Source: Clostridia bacterium (GTDB lineage Bacteria > Bacillota > Clostridia > Oscillospirales > Acutalibacteraceae). Taken from it: a DNA stretch of 64,000 bases. Position 1 is the stretch's first letter. Every line of letters starts with the position of its first letter. The translations under genes were made by a program, and so were the position numbers. The stretch lies in NCBI GenBank assembly GCA_017622555.1, contig JAGAQV010000001.1, positions 1-64,000 of the forward strand. The letters are read 5' to 3'. Under the pieces are notes generated by a model, which saw only the letters and a list, made by a program, of their open reading frames with translations, was not told the origin of the DNA and searched no databases. This document shows, in pieces, positions 60,612-64,000 of the stretch.

Positions 60612-62540
60612 TTATTCACCAACCTTTGTATATGCCAAAAGACTGCCTGCCTTTAAAATTGCTTTCTGTCTTTCGGTAAAGCTGCAGCAAAGGGTAAATT
60701 CTTCGCCCGTGGTTTCGTTTTTAAGTATGATTTCACCCTTATCCATACCGTCGAAAACATTAGTTAAAGTAAGCTTGTCACCTTGATTTAGCTTATCATA
60801 ATCGTCAGCATTTTTAAAGGTTAAGGGCATTATACCCGAATTTATAAGGTTTGCAATATGAATACGTGCAAAGCTTTTTGTAATTACCGCACGAACACCC
60901 AAATACATAGGAACAAGTGCTGCGTGTTCACGGGATGAGCCCTGACCGTAGTTACTGCCGCCGACAATAATTGACTTGCCAAGCGCCTTTGCTCTTTCAG
61001 GAAAAGTACTGTCACACACACCAAAGCAGAACTGTGAAAGGTGCGGAATATTTGAACGGTAAGGAAGAATTTTTGCGCCTGCGGGCATAATGTGGTCGGT
61101 TGTAATATTGTCGCCAACCTTAAGCACTAATTCGGCGCTCAAAGTGTCTTCCTGCGGTTTTGCTTCGGGAAATGGTTTAATGTTCGGTCCACGTAAAACT
61201 TCCAAATCAGCAGCCTCTGCCTCACTTGCGGGGGCAATAACAGCGCTGTCATCAATTTTAAAGCTTTCGGGCATTTTAATTTCGGGCATATTACCGAGCA
61301 GTCGTGGGTCAGTAATATAGCCTGTGAGAGCTGCCGCAACTGCAGTTTCGGGTGAAACAAGATAAACACTTGCATCGGCTGTACCGCTGCGGCCAATAAA
61401 ATTACGGTTAAAGGTGCGAAGCGATACACCTGCCGAATTTGGCGAAAAGCCCATGCCGATACAGGGTCCGCAAGCACATTCAAGCACACGTGCACCTGAA
61501 GCCAAAATGTCGGATAATGCGCCGCAGTCAGCAAGCATCGTTAAAACCTGCTTAGAACCGGGTGAAATTGAAAGGCTAACACTTGGGTCAATAGTTTTAC
61601 CCTTTAAGAGTGCCGCAACCTTTAACATATCAAGAAGTGATGAATTTGTACAAGAGCCAATGCAAACCTGATCGACCTTGGTACCCTTAAGCGACTCAAC
61701 AGTGGCAATGTTATCGGGGCTGTGAGGACAAGCAATAAGTGGCTTTAATTCGTTTAAATCAATATCAATTACCTTGTCGTATACTGCATCGGGGTCACTT
61801 GATAATTCTATATAATCTTCTCCTCTGCCTTCGGCCTCTAAAAAGGCTTTGGTAATCTCGTCTGATGGAAAAATCGAAGTTGTAGCGCCGAGTTCTGTAC
61901 CCATATTTGTAATGGTTGCACGTTCGGGAACGGATAAATATTTAATACCCTCGCCACCCCATTCAATAATGGCGCCAACACCGCCCTTTACCGATAAAAT
62001 TCTTAAAATTTCAAGGCTAATATCCTTTGCAGTAACAAAGGGGTTTAATTTACCAATAAGGTTTACCTTATACATTTTGGGCATTGTTATGTAATAAGCG
62101 CCTCCACCCATTGCAACCGCAACGTCAAGACCGCCCGCACCCATTGCAAGCATACCTATACCGCCGCCTGTGGGAGTATGGCTGTCGGAACCAATAAGGG
62201 TTTTACCCGGCTTTCCAAAGCGTTCAAGGTGAACCTGATGGCAAATACCATTACCTGGGCGTGAAAAATAAATGCCGTGTTTTTTACAAACCGACTGGAT
62301 ATAACGGTGGTCGTCGGCATTTTCAAAGCCAGACTGTAAGGTATTATGGTCAATATAAGCAACGCTACGCTCGGTTTTAACACGGTCAAGACCCATTGTT
62401 TCAAATTCAAGGTAAGCCATTGTACCTGTTGCATCCTGAGTTAAGGTTTGGTCAATTTTTAAAGCGACCTCACTACCTACGGTCATTTCGCCGCTTATCA
62501 TATGGGCTTTAATGATTTTTTGTGCTATGGTTAAACCCAT
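60612..62540 (-). CDS. acn: Aconitate hydratase
   Basis: 642 residues, the short form common in Clostridia. The Fe-S cluster ligands are in CIGSCTNSS and ACGPCIGMG. SDSHTPTGGGIGMLAMGAGG is the substrate-side signature. The C-terminal swivel domain has GGSNYGQGSSREHA. It interconverts citrate and isocitrate via cis-aconitate. Its stop is 1 base from the IDH start. Confidence 0.95.
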   Translation of the reverse strand: MGLTIAQKIIKAHMISGEMTVGSEVALKIDQTLTQDATGTMAYLEFETMGLDRVKTERSVAYIDHNTLQSGFENADDHRYIQSVCKKHGIYFSRPGNGICHQVHLERFGKPGKTLIGSDSHTPTGGGIGMLAMGAGGLDVAVAMGGGAYYITMPKMYKVNLIGKLNPFVTAKDISLEILRILSVKGGVGAIIEWGGEGIKYLSVPERATITNMGTELGATTSIFPSDEITKAFLEAEGRGEDYIELSSDPDAVYDKVIDIDLNELKPLIACPHSPDNIATVESLKGTKVDQVCIGSCTNSSLLDMLKVAALLKGKTIDPSVSLSISPGSKQVLTMLADCGALSDILASGARVLECACGPCIGMGFSPNSAGVSLRTFNRNFIGRSGTADASVYLVSPETAVAAALTGYITDPRLLGNMPEIKMPESFKIDDSAVIAPASEAEAADLEVLRGPNIKPFPEAKPQEDTLSAELVLKVGDNITTDHIMPAGAKILPYRSNIPHLSQFCFGVCDSTFPERAKALGKSIIVGGSNYGQGSSREHAALVPMYLGVRAVITKSFARIHIANLINSGIMPLTFKNADDYDKLNQGDKLTLTNVFDGMDKGEIILKNETTGEEFTLCCSFTERQKAILKAGSLLAYTKVGE

Positions 62541-62545
62541 TTTTA

Positions 62546-63184
62546 TCAGTCCTTTCCTGCTATATGCTTATAAGCATTTTTCACGTGCTGTGCGGTAAAG
62601 GCTTCAGCCGCAGCGGCATCGTGTTTTATAATTGCATTCAAAATTTCACGGTGTTCAGCCACCGATTCATTCGCACGGGACTGACTTTGAAGGGAAACCT
62701 TGCGGTATTTTTGCACCTTTTTGTGAAGCGGCAAAAGTGTGTTATAAAAAACGTGACTGCCGCTGATTTTGTAAAGAATTTCGTGAAAACGGTTATCCAT
62801 TAAACGAATTTGTTCGCTGTTTTGCTTTGCAAGGTAAAATTCCTGCAATTCAAGTGCCGATTTAAGCTCGTTAATATCTTCCTCGCTTGCCTTTTCAGCT
62901 GACATTTTTGCCGCCAAGCCTTCAAGCTGTTCACGAATAATATAAATATCACGCAAGTCATCCTCACTGATACCAAGCACCTGTGAGCCTTTGCCTGTTT
63001 CAACAATTAAATGCTCTTGCTGAAGACGGCGAAGCGCTTCACGAATAGGTGTACGGCTTACACCCAATATTTCGCACAAATGGTTTTCGGTTAAAATATC
63101 ACCGCGCTGATATTTACCGCTTAAAATATCGGTTTCAAGGTGTTCGAACACCTGATCTGCCAATGAAACGGTTTTATGGTCCAT
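62546..63184 (-). CDS. GntR-family regulator (FadR-type, FCD domain)
   Basis: A 212-residue protein with an N-terminal winged helix (LCEILGVSRTPIREALRRLQ) and the all-helical FCD ligand domain (about 75-210), which has metal-binding histidine candidates in DNRFHEILYKISGSH and AEHREILNAI. FCD regulators bind organic acids. Between citrate synthase and aconitase, it probably senses a TCA acid such as citrate. Confidence 0.92.
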   Translation of the reverse strand: MDHKTVSLADQVFEHLETDILSGKYQRGDILTENHLCEILGVSRTPIREALRRLQQEHLIVETGKGSQVLGISEDDLRDIYIIREQLEGLAAKMSAEKASEEDINELKSALELQEFYLAKQNSEQIRLMDNRFHEILYKISGSHVFYNTLLPLHKKVQKYRKVSLQSQSRANESVAEHREILNAIIKHDAAAAEAFTAQHVKNAYKHIAGKD

Positions 63185-63197
63185 TATATGTCAACTC

Positions 63198-64000
63198 CTA
63201 AAGTCTTTTAAATTTACCGCCGGATAATTCTTCAATTTTGCTTTCAAGCTCAAAGTTAGAAAGTGCGGTTTGACGGCCGTCTTCATATTCGGCATCAACC
63301 CATTCCTTTAGCTTCAAAATAAGCGGGTCTTTTTTATCTAAAGCATCATCACCCGAAAGACGATAATTTGTGTTTATCCAATATGCAATACCTGCTAAAC
63401 CGCTGGTCTTGCTAATTGTAACAGTTGCGGGACGGTTTAAAATCTTCTCGGTATCAAAAATATTATAAATTTCCTGATCCTTTAAAAGACCATCGGCATG
63501 AATACCTGCGCGTGTAACGTTAAAATTACGACCTGCAAAGGGGGTCATAGGCGGAATATCGTAACCCATTTCATTTTTGAAATACTCAGCAATTTCGGTA
63601 ATAGCGGTTGTATCCATACCATCAAGTGAACCACGAAGAGATGCATATTCCATAATCATAGCTTCAAGCGGAATGTTACCTGTTCTTTCCCCTATACCCA
63701 AAAGCGAACAGTTAACCGCACACGCACCGTAAAGCCAAGCGGTAGAAGCATTTGCAACAGCCTTATAAAAGTCGTTATGACCGTGCCATTCAAGCATTTC
63801 AGATGGAACGTCTGAATAATGCTGAAGACCGTAAATTATACCGGGTACACTTCTGGGTAAAGCAACCTCGGGGTAAGGTACACCATAGCCCATTGTGTCA
63901 CAAGCACGAATTTTTACAGGAATGCCTGCATCCTGCGACATTTTCATAAGCTCGTTTACAAACGGTACGACAAATCCATAAAAATCAGCACGGGTAATAT
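63198..64000 (-). CDS. Citrate synthase of the Re-type / isopropylmalate-synthase superfamily (partial)
   Basis: The frame is open from the right edge and ends at 63198, about 267 residues. The visible part begins ITRADFYGFVVPFVNEL and contains KIRACDTMGYGVPYP, LEWHGHNDFYKAV and NCSLLGIGERTGN. These are conserved in the homocitrate/isopropylmalate-synthase-like Re-citrate synthases of Clostridia. It would condense acetyl-CoA with oxaloacetate in the cytoplasm. The neighbouring aconitase and IDH support citrate over 2-isopropylmalate. The N-terminal catalytic part lies outside the window, so the choice is inference. Confidence 0.78.
   Translation of the reverse strand, partial: ITRADFYGFVVPFVNELMKMSQDAGIPVKIRACDTMGYGVPYPEVALPRSVPGIIYGLQHYSDVPSEMLEWHGHNDFYKAVANASTAWLYGACAVNCSLLGIGERTGNIPLEAMIMEYASLRGSLDGMDTTAITEIAEYFKNEMGYDIPPMTPFAGRNFNVTRAGIHADGLLKDQEIYNIFDTEKILNRPATVTISKTSGLAGIAYWINTNYRLSGDDALDKKDPLILKLKEWVDAEYEDGRQTALSNFELESKIEELSGGKFKRL

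Noticed and set aside
1..64000. Prophage or transposon in the glycan region
   Set aside because: No integrase, transposase, phage structural gene or flanking target-site repeat was seen anywhere in the window.

Overview
The window looks like the chromosome of a low-GC, Gram-positive, anaerobic and probably spore-forming member of the Clostridia, most likely an Oscillospiraceae/Ruminococcaceae-type gut bacterium. The evidence is AT-rich intergenic DNA, many lipobox signal peptides, a T-box leader on pheST, an IreB homologue, a YunB sporulation protein, a BofC-like C-terminal domain, sortase B, a membrane pyrophosphatase and a probable Re-type citrate synthase. No species is named because nothing in the sequence alone fixes it.

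Layout. 1-5.3 kb: the end of hppA, a clan GH-A glycosidase lipoprotein, a PdaA-like deacetylase, two membrane proteins, and a SUKH/four-helix-bundle gene pair. 5.36-5.73 kb: an unusual array of 18-bp palindromic repeats, then tRNA-Gln and tRNA-His. 5.8-12.4 kb: a lipoprotein gene broken by one in-frame stop, an Lrp/aminotransferase pair, T-box-pheS-pheT, and ireB. 12.45-23.3 kb (minus strand): a carbohydrate-transport cluster with one very large binding protein, four CUT1 permeases, an NHL/YIP1 membrane protein and a DUF5696 lipoprotein, but no ATPase. 23.7-29.7 kb: three surface proteins built from one repeated, unrecognised domain. 29.8-47.5 kb: a tightly packed minus-strand run of 11 genes behind one near-consensus promoter. 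In transcription order these are a GH123-like enzyme, GH2, a Gfo/Idh/MocA protein, GH20, a second GH123-like enzyme, GH31, an AraC regulator, sortase B and three GH-A lipoproteins, the first of which has lost its catalytic nucleophile. 47.8-57.4 kb: two small plus-strand genes, then (minus) 5'-nucleotidase, yunB, ligA, two more GH123-like enzymes and a YiiX-like NlpC/P60 protein. 57.5-64 kb: tRNA-Leu, acyl-ACP thioesterase, a WYL regulator, and a TCA operon (citrate synthase, GntR regulator, aconitase, isocitrate dehydrogenase).

How it fits together (inference). The secreted GH-A lipoproteins, the repeat-domain surface proteins and the carbohydrate-module-bearing binding protein would capture and trim a glycan outside the cell. 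The CUT1 permeases would import the products. The GH2, GH20, GH31, GH123-like and Gfo/Idh/MocA enzymes, none of which has a signal peptide, would finish degradation in the cytoplasm under AraC control. GH20 plus GH123-type enzymes suggest a glycan containing N-acetylhexosamine, and GH2 and the GH35/42-like enzymes suggest beta-galactosides or related sugars. The most novel parts are the repeated surface-protein domain, the pseudo-glycosidase inside the operon, the DUF5696/NHL-YIP1/four-permease transporter cluster, and the palindromic array next to the tRNAs.
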